This document shows, one piece after another, positions 1 through 11,541 of a stretch of DNA of 64,000 bases. The stretch's first letter is position 1. The number at the start of each line of letters is the position of its first letter. This DNA comes from Phlyctochytrium arcticum (Eukaryota > Chytridiomycota > Chytridiomycetes > Chytridiales > Chytridiaceae). The stretch spans positions 473,749-537,748 of the forward strand of contig JAHLKI010000019.1 of assembly GCA_025602905.1 (NCBI GenBank), written 5' to 3'. A program made the translations under genes and the position numbers. The notes under the pieces are model-generated. The model searched no databases and was not told where the DNA came from. It saw nothing but the letters and a program-made list of their open reading frames with translations.

Positions 1-1120
1 CGACAAGCTGAAAGGTGCTATGCGTTAGACATGTGAGGTTTTGCCTGTAAGGATCTGCTATTACCTGTTTAAGGTCTTCCCTTCCTTTCTTGCTGAACAA
101 GTATTTGAGCCTTCGAACGCCCAGCTGTTTGAATGCTCGGTTGGAGGGCGCGAACACAGTAATGGCGGCCTTCTCGTTCAGGGTGTCTTTGAATCCAGCC
201 TTTTTGATGGCAATATCGAATAGTCCAAATTCCAAAGGAAAGTGAACCAGAACGCTGAAAATCGGCGGGGGTGGCATTACGATATGGTCTACAGCCTGGA
301 TCAAGCCGTTGCTGCTCTTGATATCATCTTTGATGATGTGAGAGCGCAAGTTGAGGGATACATGATGTTTATGCTCGAAAACGCGAATCTTTTGGTGACG
401 ATCGCCAAGGGAGGCCAACTTGAGGCTAGTTTCCAACAGCTGCCCGTTCTCGAGTTTACCACTTTCGATCTTTTCCTGTAAGATATGGTACAGAAGGACT
501 TTTGTGACGACTTCCTTGGGAGGCTCCTTGTCATCATCCTGGCCGACTGCTGCCTGATGATGGCCATGACCCGGGCAGTGTCCGGGCCGACGGAAAGCAC
601 TGTTGATGGGAGCAAAGAGCGTGGCATCCTTGAGTCCGTCTTTATCAAGCCAGTGCGCAATCTCTTCACGCTCCTCAATAACTTCAGCCAGTTTCGCAAA
701 CGCAGGGTCCGCCTTGACGTTCTCGAGAATGGACTTTTGAGGGTCACCTTCGCCAGGCTTTTGGTGTTCGCCATTGGGGGCTTCGAGGTCAATCCCCGCA
801 CATGCAGGATGGACAAACAGCTCTTCATACGCCGCCATGAAATCTGCGTGCCGCAACTGCTCATTATTCACGACTGCAGGATTCACTCTAGCATTACCGA
901 CAACGTTGTGGGGTTTCTCTGTGCCGAACGTTAAGCGAAGGGGGGGAAGCACAATCTGCTGTTGGTCGCCATCGGGGTTGGCCAAAACACGTTGATTGTT
1001 GCTGCTGCTGCTGCTGCTAGACGAAAGCCGGATGGAGTCGAGGACCACCACCGGTGCCGCAGAGACGATGGCCGGCACGACAGCCAGAGCCAGGAGCGAG
1101 AGCGGCTGCACAAATAGCAT
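1..1120 (-). CDS. Secreted fasciclin (FAS1) domain protein, 3' end outside window
   Basis: Read from an ATG at 1120 leftwards, the frame stays open to the window edge with no stop (about 373 codons), so the C-terminus is missing. The first ~22 residues are a signal peptide (hydrophobic stretch ending in a small-residue SAA site), followed by a short Ser run encoded by AGC repeats. Two FAS1 units can be recognised by their H1-type motifs: ATLFAPINSAF in the first and ITVFAPSNRAF in the second, each preceded by a typical F-x-x-L/A helix. FAS1 proteins are secreted or cell-surface adhesion modules. No intron is needed in the visible part. The longer-looking open frames on the same stretch are shadows: they lack these motifs. 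Function beyond cell-surface or extracellular adhesion is inference. Confidence 0.85.
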   Translation of the reverse strand, partial: MLFVQPLSLLALAVVPAIVSAAPVVVLDSIRLSSSSSSSSNNQRVLANPDGDQQQIVLPPLRLTFGTEKPHNVVGNARVNPAVVNNEQLRHADFMAAYEELFVHPACAGIDLEAPNGEHQKPGEGDPQKSILENVKADPAFAKLAEVIEEREEIAHWLDKDGLKDATLFAPINSAFRRPGHCPGHGHHQAAVGQDDDKEPPKEVVTKVLLYHILQEKIESGKLENGQLLETSLKLASLGDRHQKIRVFEHKHHVSLNLRSHIIKDDIKSSNGLIQAVDHIVMPPPPIFSVLVHFPLEFGLFDIAIKKAGFKDTLNEKAAITVFAPSNRAFKQLGVRRLKYLFSKKGREDLKQVIADPYRQNLTCLTHSTFQLV

Positions 1121-2015
1121 GGTCTTAGGTTTTCAAATGGATTTCTGGAGGTTACGTTCTTGGTAGGTTGAAATGATTTTCAAAAAGGACAGGGTGTTTG
1201 TAGGCCGAAAGTTGCCCCCGGGATGGGATCCTGATCGGGAGCGCGCCTTCCTATTGGACGCTTCTCACCACAGGACCCCGTCATCATATACTCTGCCTAA
1301 CACACATTTCATTATGATATTTCCCACTATACTATATATATGCGTCCTTTACTTTCATACGATGCCGATGCCCAGTATGGACATATTCCCCTTCAGCACT
1401 CGTCGTCTACATATTCCCTATAGCACACATATTCCTCACTCCGCAGAAGAAACGCGTCGGCAGCGAATTTCGTGACGTGATAGGCTTCACCCGTGGCGTC
1501 GGGGGGGCTTGTGGCTTGCTCCTCCGTGCACGTGGAACCTGCTTACCCAATCCTCCAGAGCAGCAGAGCAGCAAGAGCAGAATATATTTGGGCGCTACCA
1601 ACAGGGACCGAAACGACAAACCGCAAGTCAACAGCATCAAAGCGAGCGTACCATACGATTTTTACTCAGAACGGAAGTTTTATTGGTTGGGTTGGCATTA
1701 CAACAGGCACCACTGAAAGCACGGCCTGTTTTGACTTGTTGGAACCCTGCTGGAACCCTGACCTCCTCTGTAGTCTTCCTCCCGAGAACCCAGACGACGA
1801 CATTTGAGTTGGCGCGGGAACCCGAAAGACACTGTATAGTACGATAATAGTCGACCCAGATACGCTTGGTGGTGGGGCTCCACTCCTTTTGCCGCCGTCT
1901 GTCTCCGCCGCCGGTGCGACTGACTACAAAGACCAAAGTTTGACCAAATCACACAACTAGCAACGTACTCTTGTTTTGGTAAAGTCGCAACTTTCTTCTT
2001 TGACCGAAAAAGGGC
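1121..2015. promoter_or_regulatory. Divergent intergenic region between FAS1 and PWWP genes
   Basis: About 895 bp separate two divergent start codons. No ORF here has coding character, and no clear tRNA or repeat is visible. It should contain both promoters and 5' leaders; an AT-rich stretch around 1318-1345 (ATACTATATATATG) is the best TATA-like candidate, but its orientation of use is unknown. Confidence 0.5.
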
Positions 2016-4100
2016 ATGCTGGACGAAGGCACGCTGCATCAGGAAGGACATATGGCTAGCGGCAACGGCCACACTACCTCCTCCCCCATCCCAGACGCTT
2101 CATCATCGCCTTCTTCTTCTCCTGGCCCAAGTCTCACACCCTCGCAGCAGAATCAACGCAGAAAACAGCCGAAACGCCAAATTGTCTTTGTTGATCCCGA
2201 CGATGCTAGCTCACCGTGGTGGTGGCCAGCCATGGTTGTTCCCCGGCATGAGTACCACATCTTCAAGGAGAGCGTAAATGGTGAAGTCCGAGATCCCAAG
2301 GATGGTGAATGTGTGGTTGTTTATTTCGAGGATGCCTCATTGTAAGTGCTCATGTTTTTCTCTCATTGCCCGAGAGTGCGTGCATTCCACCCCATCAAAT
2401 ATTTACCCCTCTCACATCTAGTAACACATTGAAGGAATCAGAATTGAAAACATTTTGTCCTCACACTCCACCGTACACAAACTATGTCAGCGGACCAAAT
2501 GGAAAGGCTTTCCGATCCGATACAGCCGTTGTCCTAGCGACATTGTTCTGGGAGAGGGGTAAAATTCCTCCCGCTTTTACTTGGCTACGCGAAATTGAGG
2601 AACGCAACAAGCAGAGTCGGCTCGCCGGCGGTCCTGAAGATCAATCGAGTCTTGAAAAGGGAGAGGACAGTACCGCCAATAGCTCCTTCACCAGCACGCA
2701 TTCTCACAAGAAATCAGGGTCCATTAGTGTAGCAGGGACACCCCGTCGTGCCAGTCAAGTTTCATTAGTGGGACAACATCCACCATCACCCGCCACCAAT
2801 GGAGCACGCAAGGACTCCAATTCCAGTAAGGATCCGTTACGTAAAGTTGACAAGACGATCAGAAAGGTTGGTTCAGATCGGCTTACTGTCGACCTTGCAC
2901 GCCACTAAGCTCTTCCGCATCTAGACCAATGCGGGGGTACCAATAGGTACCAATGCAAAGACAAAGACTGTTGCGGCATTTGTAGCGTCAGGAAATGGTC
3001 ATTCTGCGGGAACCAGCACCCGCCCAACGGCGCCAATCGTCAACCTTCCTACATCAGCGACACCTGTTCGAGGTGGACGTCCATCACATCCAAAGGTTCC
3101 CTCCGCTTCGACGACTTCCCAACCTTCAATAAGTCGAAGTCGAGAGGATATGGGCTCCAGTCCTGACGGAATGGAAGGCCCTCCACCAAAACGTCGCTCA
3201 AGTGCTGTCGGCGTGGAAGCTACCGCAGTATCTGCCTCCGGGCGGCCTCTTCATGTCCGCAGGAATCGAGAAAGTAATCCAAATGATTCGACTATTACAA
3301 AGGCCCCGTGTGCAAGGTGCGGCAAGAGAGATTTTGAAGGAAATCGCGATTTTGGGGTCGATCAAATGCTGGTGGCCAATGTAAACCGAAATGATGGCAC
3401 CGCCGCTGTTGTGCTATGTCGCTCGTGTCGAGACGTGTACGATGAAGCCATTCCCCCACTTGTTGATGGCCTTGATGACGTTGAGCCTGTTTGGGCTGCA
3501 GGTGCGTCAAACTATTTTGTCTTTTCACTGGCTCCAACCACTTTGCTAAAGTTGGGTTTTTCAAAAGAGCGGAAGCCTCTCCGGCTACTCAAATCTTTGC
3601 TTCCTGAAGGGCGAACAGACTGCCTCAGCCGACATTTCAGGGCTCTTCAAGCTATCGCCCCACGTGAGCATCCCCAACATCATAGTACTATCGTCCATCC
3701 CGTCCAACTTACATCGACCATCGGAAACCCAACGCTATCTACATCAAACCATCCCTTAACCGCAGCCATCCCAGCTGTCTCCGCCACCATACCCCTTTCT
3801 AGTACTCAATCTTTTTCAAACCACCAGACCCTTTCCTCCCTTTCTGCTGCACCGTTGTCGTCATTACCCCCAGCCTCCGACGTAAACACCAAGTCTGGAA
3901 GCGCCCCAAGACTTGTGCCGACCTCCCACCCAACATTGGCATCATCATGTATCAGCGAGAGCCTCGCCACCTCCACGACACCCACAGCTAGCGATCCAGA
4001 ATACCGGACTGTCACATTGCCCCATACACCTTCCCCTCCTACGACGACGATACCCGTGCTGCCCGGCGCAAGCAGCACTACGACGATTCCAGCGCAATAG
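2016..4100 (+). CDS. PWWP-domain protein with CxxC zinc-like motif
   Basis: Three exons. Exon 1 starts at ATG 2016 (an in-frame ATG at 2052 is an alternative). Intron 1 is 2342-2421 (GTAAGT...ATCTAG); splicing keeps the frame and joins the halves of one domain. Intron 2 removes the stop at about 2908; it lies within roughly 2839-2946, with two possible border pairs that both keep frame. The last exon runs to the stop at 4100. The N-terminal domain begins VFVDPDDASSPWWWPAMVV, a PWWP signature, and continues after the splice through a conserved helix ending in a Trp-Leu-Arg pair. PWWP domains bind methylated histone tails and DNA, so a chromatin role is likely. Downstream are Ser/Pro-rich linkers, a basic PPPKRR motif (possible NLS), two CxxC pairs (CARCGK and CRSC) that could bind zinc, and a long Thr/Ser/Pro tail. 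Confidence 0.8.
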
Positions 4101-4669
4101 GGAGTCTGGGCAGGATCTGTTGATCCTATCTGTATTATAGAGCCGACTCCGTGGTTTTTTTCTTTTTGTATGCGCATTTTTATCTTTCATCTGTCGGTCT
4201 GTGTACATTCACAAACAAATTCTTGCAATAAGCGACGCCCCAGTTCTGCTTACGGCACCAACTGTCGGGGTCGGCCGCACGACTTCCACAATAAAAGTGT
4301 TGCCGTTTTTAGCGACATTCGCCCCTGACAAATTGCACCGACGTCTGGGTCTTTTTGGCACATAGATCTTTTCTTTGCTTCTGCTGCCCGCCGTTGCTGT
4401 CTGATTGCGACGGAATCTCGTCCTTGAATCAGATCGACATACTCGAGTAGTCAAGATTCTCTAGCTGCACAATTAAGCCCTAGCCACGGCCGTCATCTGC
4501 CGCAAGATATACCGCTGTATTGTAAACATTGCTGAAAACCGTTCGAGCGCACCCGTCAAGACTTTTTCCTGCCCATATTCACGGCTTACTGGGTTTGAGA
4601 ACTTCAATCTACAGCTGTTTCTATGAAACTGCCGTGAGATCGTTTTTCGTTCCAATCTCACCTCCTCAG
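4101..4669. other. Intergenic gap and unresolved 5' part of next gene
   Basis: The 3' UTR of the PWWP gene should lie at the left. From 4529 a frame is open into the downstream gene but has no ATG, and a good 3' splice site (CTCCTCAG) ends at 4669, so the first exon of the next gene probably lies here. I could not identify it with confidence. Confidence 0.4.
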
Positions 4670-7294
4670 GATTGCAGAATTGTCTCGGATAGTCAAAAGG
4701 GCGACCTCTGCAAAACAGTGCATACGATTGATCAACCAAACTTTGCGGAAACAGTCGTGCCTAACGGGTCCTACACAAAAGTCATGCTCATTACAAAGCT
4801 CAAGATCGGGGTGTACTTTCAAGCCCAAATGGGCTACGCTTTTTGCGTCTACTATTTTCCCGTAAATTCTCTTCGGGATTCCTCGAATGCGTCCGAATCA
4901 GGGACGGCAGTACCATCTGATCCAGATTCTCCATCTTCCGAAACAAATTTTTACAGATTGCGGGACTTGGACGTTATGTTTTTTCGGAAAGAGCCGGGAT
5001 ACATGCAAGGATCTGGGAAATTCCAGGCGAAATATCTAAATTCTTCGGCCCACCATTTCCGTGAGAATACAGGCGATGTCTACATGTCATCGACGGCGAT
5101 TGGAGAAGCAGCGAAACGACTGGGTAACTACTTACTTGCCGAATTTTGTGTTTTGTCACGGGAGGCGATCAAGAACGGTGTTGCCGATGAAATGTTCAAG
5201 AGTATACCCGCCTTCAATTGGAAACATCCTTTTACCGAATCGGAGGAGGACTTGGATGCTCTTACCGACGGAGACGAAATTCCGGGTACCACAACCCCGG
5301 ATCCACATGCAGTGTCTGGGCGTGACGGGGAGGATACCACTTGGGACGCTCGGGCGAATAGTGGAGATAATGTGTCACCAACACCAATGGAGACGGATTC
5401 AGCAGCCCCCGTCCTCGAAAAAAATACGGAGAAACCCCCCCGAACCACTGGCAAAGGTACGGCACGTAATGGGCGACGTAAAGGTCAAGAGACCCCCTCA
5501 AAGGTAAAGCATGACTTGCTGGGAAGAGCAAAACAGTTGTTCACCAAACTAAATCGCATTCCCAGCAGTCTGGAACCTGCACAAGGTCACCTAGCCCAAT
5601 AGGAACTCCTTCAAAGCGTGCTAACGAGACGGAAAGTGGGAGAGGCAGGTTGGTATCCTGCGAGGATCTTTATTCTATCGAAAAACTCACTAAATCTCGG
5701 TCGTTTTCCTCCCAGTTATAAGCAACCAGCGCCCCAGGAATCAGGGTTGAAGCGAGCTCGGTCAGACGCCGAGCTCTCAGAAGCGGCGAGCGTGGCAGAT
5801 AAGGATACTTCACCTCCGGAGAGTCCGCGTGGTTCAGAGGATTCTCAGAGCGCGCGTCCCCGCCAGCGGAAACGGTTGTCTATCAATACAGCAGTTGCTC
5901 ACAGCTTACCAGGGAGCCGCCAATCGAGCGCTTCGGTCATCGGCGTGGGTACGGCCAGCGGCAGTGTGGATGTGATGGAACAAATGCGAAGTACTTTAAA
6001 GTTAAAACAGCAACAGCAAGCAATCATTGATTCGCGACAAAATGCGCATCGTGGCCCTATGTCAGCAGACACCCGAGCATCAACTGGCGGTGTGGCCAGC
6101 TCACCGCGTGAGTCATTTGGTGGAAAGGGTGCGTCTTCCCGACAACCTCCTTCGCCTAGATACCGCAACTCAAAAAATCTGACCATTTGGACAGGTGAGA
6201 GTGCAGCATCGGGATCATCATCACGCGGCGGGGCTATGACCGCTCCTGTCGATGGACCCGCCCATGCGCCGCCAACCGTCCTGCACCCCGGCCGGCGACA
6301 CGACTCTCCTTCTAATGCATCGCTTCTATCGCCGCGTCACTTGAATCCGGCGCCGGGCAAATCATCGAAAATCGGCTCACGCGGCATGGAAGCGTCACGA
6401 TACAACATACCATTACATTCCAATTCAATCTCCGCTTCAAATCAACAGCTAGTTTCACCCCGTGCCGGCGAGTTTCCTTCTCGCGAGCTACCTCTTCCTC
6501 CCCACATGCATCAACACCGTGATCGGGACGCAAGTGATCGTGAAACTCATGGGCGATCACCGCTACCCATTGCACAGGCCCACAATGGCTCCAGTGGGTC
6601 TTCGAAACATTTACCATCCATTGCACCACCCCCACAGTCGCCAAGCACGGGCTATGGGACCGGACCCGGCGGGCTGCACAGCAACAGCGCACTGCCGTTC
6701 TCACGTTCGAACTTTCTCGGCTTATGCGAATCTCTGTTTGATCAAACTGATGAATCATTCCGTTTGCAGTCTACCCTCCGCGATCAAATTCGTCGATCAA
6801 CAGCCATGCTTCAAACCTTGCAAAGCTCAGGTCAGATGATCGAAGGCCTTGTCCGAAGTCATTTTAGAGAAATGCAAGTCCAGTATGGGGAGAAATTTGG
6901 ATTTGCTTTAACTGATTTGAATCGCCGTCTGGCGAGCGTGGAAGAGAAGCTCGGCTTGTCCAATGCGGCATCCAACCAACGAGGTGGTGGAGGCGGCGGC
7001 GGAGGTGGTGCCAGCAATGCCGGATCAACGACAAGCAACGAACCTTCCAGCTCATCCATACCATCGCATGTGGCACATTGGGGATTCCGCGGTGGGCCGC
7101 CATCGGCCAATGTCAACGGAACCGGATTCTCGTTTGGATTGGCTCGTGAGGAAGGTGGAGATGGGAAGGCAGCCACGCCCGGGGTGGAGGGGCTACTTCG
7201 GGGATTGATGGAACGGTTGGAGAAGCTAGAGGGGAAGAGTGGTGATACTGCCGCCACGGGAGATGGCGAGATTGTTGAAAGCAAATCAGAATAG
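4670..7294 (+). CDS. Unrecognised coiled-coil, low-complexity nuclear-type protein
   Basis: Two open blocks share one frame and are joined by a predicted intron 5504-5602 (GTAAAG...CCAATAG, phase 0) that removes an in-frame stop. A further 63-nt intron 5653-5715 (GTATCC...CCCAG) is also compatible with frame. The 5' end is not resolved: no in-frame ATG precedes the conserved-looking start, and a 3' splice site sits at 4669/4670. The N-terminal ~200 residues look globular (hydrophobic strands around VMLITKLKIGVYF). The middle is acidic then Ser/Pro/Gly-rich with basic patches (RPRQRKRLS) resembling an NLS and a Gln run. About residues 700-780 form an amphipathic helix rich in Leu/Gln/Arg, probably a coiled coil, followed by a poly-Gly stretch and a second short helix. 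I do not recognise the family; a nuclear regulatory role is only a guess from composition. Confidence 0.6.
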
Positions 7295-7487
7295 GAACGC
7301 TCGCCTTTTTCTCCTATTTTACCTGTCCATTCTGCATTTCGTAATTTTTTGTTACGTGTTTTTATTTTTGAATGAATCTGTGTTGAGCATAAGCCATCTT
7401 TGCACATGACTTTCAGTCTGAGGATATTGGCTAGAAGCTGATCATGGCAAACTAGGGGGTATTGTACAAAATGTATAAGGACGCACA

Positions 7488-7844
7488 TCAGCTTCCGCCC
7501 GTCGGTATTGATGTTGGGGACGTTGTCCCCAGACCCAAAAGCCTGAATCTTCCACCGACTGAAACCTCCTTCTTCTTGCCTTTCAAGATTTTGTACCCAG
7601 TGCCCGCGATAACGTTGCCGAATCCGCCCCCTCCATATGGTGCGGGCTGCCCATCCGTGTCGATGGTCAGATCCCTCACCTTGAACGGAATGGAAGACCC
7701 CGCTAAAACCGCTAATGAGCCAGAGCCTTCCGTACCACCCGCACGGGCAGAGCTCGCACGGGATGTTGGCTGCGAAGTTGATGCATGCAGAAGATCGGCG
7801 AGGCGCGCATTGGAAGCAGCTGTCTTGACGTTGGGCGTAGACAT
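7488..7844 (-). CDS. Small hypothetical protein (118 aa)
   Basis: The open frame extends upstream to 7922, but its first in-frame ATG is at 7844, giving 118 residues; an upstream exon cannot be excluded. The N-terminal half is Ser/Ala/Thr-rich. The C-terminal half has a compact part with a Gly cluster (PYGGGGFGNVIAGTGY) and a basic KGKKK motif. No family recognised. It lies between the 3' end of the coiled-coil gene (convergent, under 200 bp away) and the 3' end of CFAP206, to which it is tandem on the minus strand. Confidence 0.45.
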   Translation of the reverse strand: MSTPNVKTAASNARLADLLHASTSQPTSRASSARAGGTEGSGSLAVLAGSSIPFKVRDLTIDTDGQPAPYGGGGFGNVIAGTGYKILKGKKKEVSVGGRFRLLGLGTTSPTSIPTGGS

Positions 7845-8011
7845 AGTGTTTTCGGGGTGGGATGAGGAACCATTAGTTGTAGAGCTTGGTCGTGGATTTG
7901 GAACATGGCGAAGACCGGACAAGAACGTCTTCTTGATGGGTGTTTGTGTGTGAGATGTTGCGAGTGTCTGAGTGTCCTTTGATCTAAATAGTGCAACAAT
8001 ATTTGAGTCAG

Positions 8012-10552
8012 CTATTCGATGTGAACTTGCACATATAAGACAAACCGGGGCTCGTAGTGTTGCGTCTCGCCCTCGCGCCGGAAATGAGACGAGTTCGTTT
8101 GCACTGAATGCGTTTGTTTGTTTCTCAAGTTAACCTGACAAGACCATTTAGAATGAGGAGTGTTGTTGCGAATTTTAGGCATGGCAATCACGTACCAACA
8201 TGATGGCCTTTCTTCGAAGTTCCCACTCGTTCCACTCATAATCCTTGACGATTCGTTCTTCTACAGGATGCGTTTCCACCTGGGTGCCTACTTCTGCAAC
8301 CAAGGGAACTCGACCGAGTAAGCGTTGCCGTGTGAAACTCCGAGCATTTTCCAGAGCGTCCACCGTGGGAAAATATGGGTAAAGGTGGAGGAGTTGAACT
8401 AGGGAGGGGGCATGGCGCGCAAGGGTTAGAACGTGTTCAATGTGTGTATCTGGCGTAGTTGCGAATGCACGGGCAGCTTGTGGAGTCGCTAGCGCATATA
8501 GCTTGTCCCGATGGCGGATCAGGCCAAGGTTCTTGTTCCCGGGCACAACAAGCCCGTCGCGCGTTGTGAGGGTGTAGGGGCAAAAACCCTGAATCATCAT
8601 CAGTTGAGTCAGTATCTTGGTAAACCCAAGAGGACCCCCAAAATATTACCCCAAATTCAACCGGCAAACGATAGTATTGTGTCGTATTTCCAGGATGAAC
8701 AACTTCGACACCCTTATGGCCTGTTACTGCCACGGCCGTCATGAGTTCCACCGCATTGGAGATTATTTGGTCCTCTTAATGCGCGAGGGTCAGTACTGTT
8801 GTTTCCCACAGGCCTCCAAGGACGCACTCTTACCGGGTTGAATTTCGGGTTCGATATCTTGCCTAAACTCTTGGGCAAGAGCGAGAGCAATGGGCGAAAT
8901 GTTCATTGTAAATGCCTTTTCAATAGCGGGCAAAGTAAGAAAGGATTCCCATGATGCCAAGCAATATACCCACTTTGGAATGTCCATCCAAGGTGTCCAA
9001 AATGCCCTTGCGAAATGCTAGTAGGAAGAGGTCTTCCATGTAATTTGTCCACAAGTTTGCCAACATAATGAATTGGGGCTTTGTCCGTCTTAGTAAGATA
9101 TTTGCCTACATCAAGCCTGTTCATTCTCAAAGTGCACTCACATAGACCTGATCTACTGGTACAGCAGTTTTGGCGCGGCATGTGATCTTCAGTTCCCGTA
9201 CCGTTTCTTCAAATCGCTCTGCGAGGGCATGCAATGTTTGGTCGCTCCTTTCAGTTTGCTCTGTTAAGGCATCAAGGTAGATCAAGAGCTGCCGGCGAAA
9301 GATAAGGCTGGAGCGGAGACGTGCAAGAGAGGTGTCGCCAAGCTCGGGGCGCGGCGATTTGTCTGCGTAGTCAATAACGGCTACAATCCCAGATCAGCAC
9401 GGTTAATGCGCAAAGGAATGCTCGTGCTGTACCAAGGTATGTTTGTATAAGCTCTTCAGTCTGAATAGTAGCATTTTTGAGACGTTCTTTGAGATCTGTC
9501 AACTCTGATGCACACACGCTTGGTACTGAAGATACTGGGTAAAACTAACGAACGCAAGTCCCATGTAAAAAGTGGCAGCACTCACAGTCTTCTACACCCT
9601 CCCCTCCTTTCCCTAGTTGCTTGTTGAAGAGCCTTATACCCGTTACAAGTTGCGCTAGTCCATTTAATTGTGCTTCCTTTTCTGAGCGGGACAACGAGAT
9701 GAACGTTGAGAGTTCAGATTGCGGAAAGACTGACTCGAGAGCAGCTATGAAAAGACATTTATAGGTTGTACTTCACGTCAATTATCAATGCAGGCCAATA
9801 CCAGTAGTTTCGCGAATGACGCGCATGTCAGTTGGGCTGCCTACGTGGCTGCGCAATAGTAGGTAAGAAACAATCTTGCGGTACAGGGCTGGAAACAAGT
9901 TATGTATTGGTAACACCGTCGCTGCTAAGGTGCTTACTCACCTTCATAGACAGCAATAGCCTTAGTTTTGACATCAACGATTTCTCGAAGCAATGGCGCA
10001 CAAGCTTGAGTCTTGCTGATTTTTTCTTTGTGCAGAAAGTCACCTATGGCAGCCAATTTGAAAGTAAGACCTTGTTCCGAATCTGTTCACAATAATCCAA
10101 GACTCACTTTGAGCAGGGAAGTTGGTGTCAAAGTACACTTGCATCTTCACGGCTTCGATAACGGGACTGTCTGGGGCGGTGATCCTATCCACGCAAATCT
10201 AAGATAGTTTTTACATTTGAGATCTCCGCAGCTCCGCAGGCTGATCAAAATGGGTAGGAGCGCCCACCTTTATGAGCCGCTCGACCTCATCTCTTCCCAA
10301 TTCCTCTTCGATTCGGAAACTGTTTCTGGGGTCCAGGACCACCGCGCGCACGATAAACGCCGCAACCGTTTCAGTCACATGTACATCCCCGGGAGCTCTG
10401 TACTGGCTGGCACTTGCACTAGAGGGGTCCTTAGCGGCAGCGGTGGCAGCAGCGTGTTCAGCATGGGCATATCGGGACTTTAGTAGACTTGTCGATCGAG
10501 AAACAATGTCTCGAATGATGTGCCGGATGATATCGTCCGATGAGGCGGACAT
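8012..10552 (-). CDS. CFAP206: Cilia- and flagella-associated protein 206
   Basis: Twelve exons reconstructed on the minus strand: 10552-10268, 10198-10108, 10082-9942, 9888-9802, 9744-9586, 9525-9433, 9380-9142, 9078-8974, 8915-8834, 8720-8650, 8588-8196, 8134-8012. All introns are short (25 to 113 nt) with GT..AG borders, and the phases close to give 622 aa, the usual CFAP206 length. Family landmarks in order: AFIVRAVVLDPRN near residue 65, VKMQVYFDTN, a YRKIVSYLLLRS helix, GKGGEGVED, and the C-terminal GFCPYTLTTRDGLVVPGN block with WNEWELRRKA and a THSVQTNSSHFRRE tail. CFAP206 is an axonemal protein that anchors radial spoke 3 and the c/d complex in motile 9+2 flagella. Its intact presence means the organism builds motile flagella. 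Individual splice sites are hand-predicted; the family call is very secure. Confidence 0.95.
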
Positions 10553-11541
10553 TTGATGGTGTACCGGACTATTATACTGGGAATTGGATGAGACACGGCC
10601 TCAGATCGCGCAGCCAACATCAGCAACCTGCGATTTTTACCGACGTCGTTCGAGCATTCTGACAGTCGGAGTCTGCGCCACACTAGATGACATAAGCAGC
10701 TGTCTGAGCCATTGAGCCTGGGGTCACACAGAGCACGGGCACCAGATTTCCAACTGACAGGCCTCTCAGCGGCCAGCCAGGCCAGATCTGCCGGCCGGCG
10801 CCATTTGACGTTCCATTGGCTTTGGCAAATTCTCCGGTCGTTGAAGCTGGCCAACTCCGGCGGTAAGTCGGCGCTTGGGACTTAACCGAAATACTCTTAA
10901 CCTGACCAGAGTTATTACGCAGACTTTTGAGGGTGTATCCTTATCGTGTGCTTGGGTCTATTCTTTGGGCATTCCGCGGAGAATTACACGATTTACCATT
11001 GACCTCTTTGTATCTGTTGAATACCACCACCTGTTGAATACCACCACCTGTTGAATACCACCACCACACCTTCCCTCATACTGATACCCTCAGAACCGAT
11101 CTGTGAGCATCCAGAGGATGTGCTCTTAAATCGCCCAAGTTCATTGCGATTACAGCAATCGTAACAAGCATCCTGTTACACGTCCTGATATTACTATACC
11201 AACCGACTATCAAAGTCATTGAAATACTGTCGCGTACATATCGGCGTAGTAAAATGCTAGGCGGACCGACTTTGATGTGCTCCGCAATAGCCTCGGATGC
11301 ACCCTCGAATTCCCCAAATTCCCCAAGCATCAGCTGCCGGACCCGCAGACCCTCCACACCTTATAACCATATTTATTCCCCGAAGGATAGACCCCTTGAA
11401 AATCCTCACCTCTCGGTTAATGGTTTGCCTGTCTGTACATTCTCCTTGAGTTGCGAGCTAAAAAGCAGGAGCGCTCAGACGAAACCCAGTCCCCGTTGTC
11501 AGCCCTCTGCACCCAAAATTACCTCCGATCCAAGTTTCAAC
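10553..11541. promoter_or_regulatory. Divergent intergenic region (CFAP206 / membrane protein)
   Basis: About 990 bp between two divergent genes. It holds both promoters and a short tandem repeat at 11014-11064. An upstream in-frame ATG at 11254 could start the downstream protein earlier. Nothing else recognisable. Confidence 0.4.
11014..11064. repeat. 17-bp tandem repeat, three units
   Basis: The unit CTGTTGAATACCACCAC occurs three times head to tail with no spacer and no visible change, followed by a further CACACC. A simple minisatellite in the intergenic region; too short and spacer-free to be anything else. Confidence 0.85.

Noticed and set aside
301..864. 187-aa minus-strand ORF inside the FAS1 gene
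   Set aside because: Out of frame with the FAS1 reading, Arg/Ser-rich composition typical of a shadow, no motifs. The true frame runs from 1120 and is open at the window edge.
11014..11064. Short repeat array considered as CRISPR
   Set aside because: Three 17-bp units with no spacers in a eukaryotic genome: a minisatellite.
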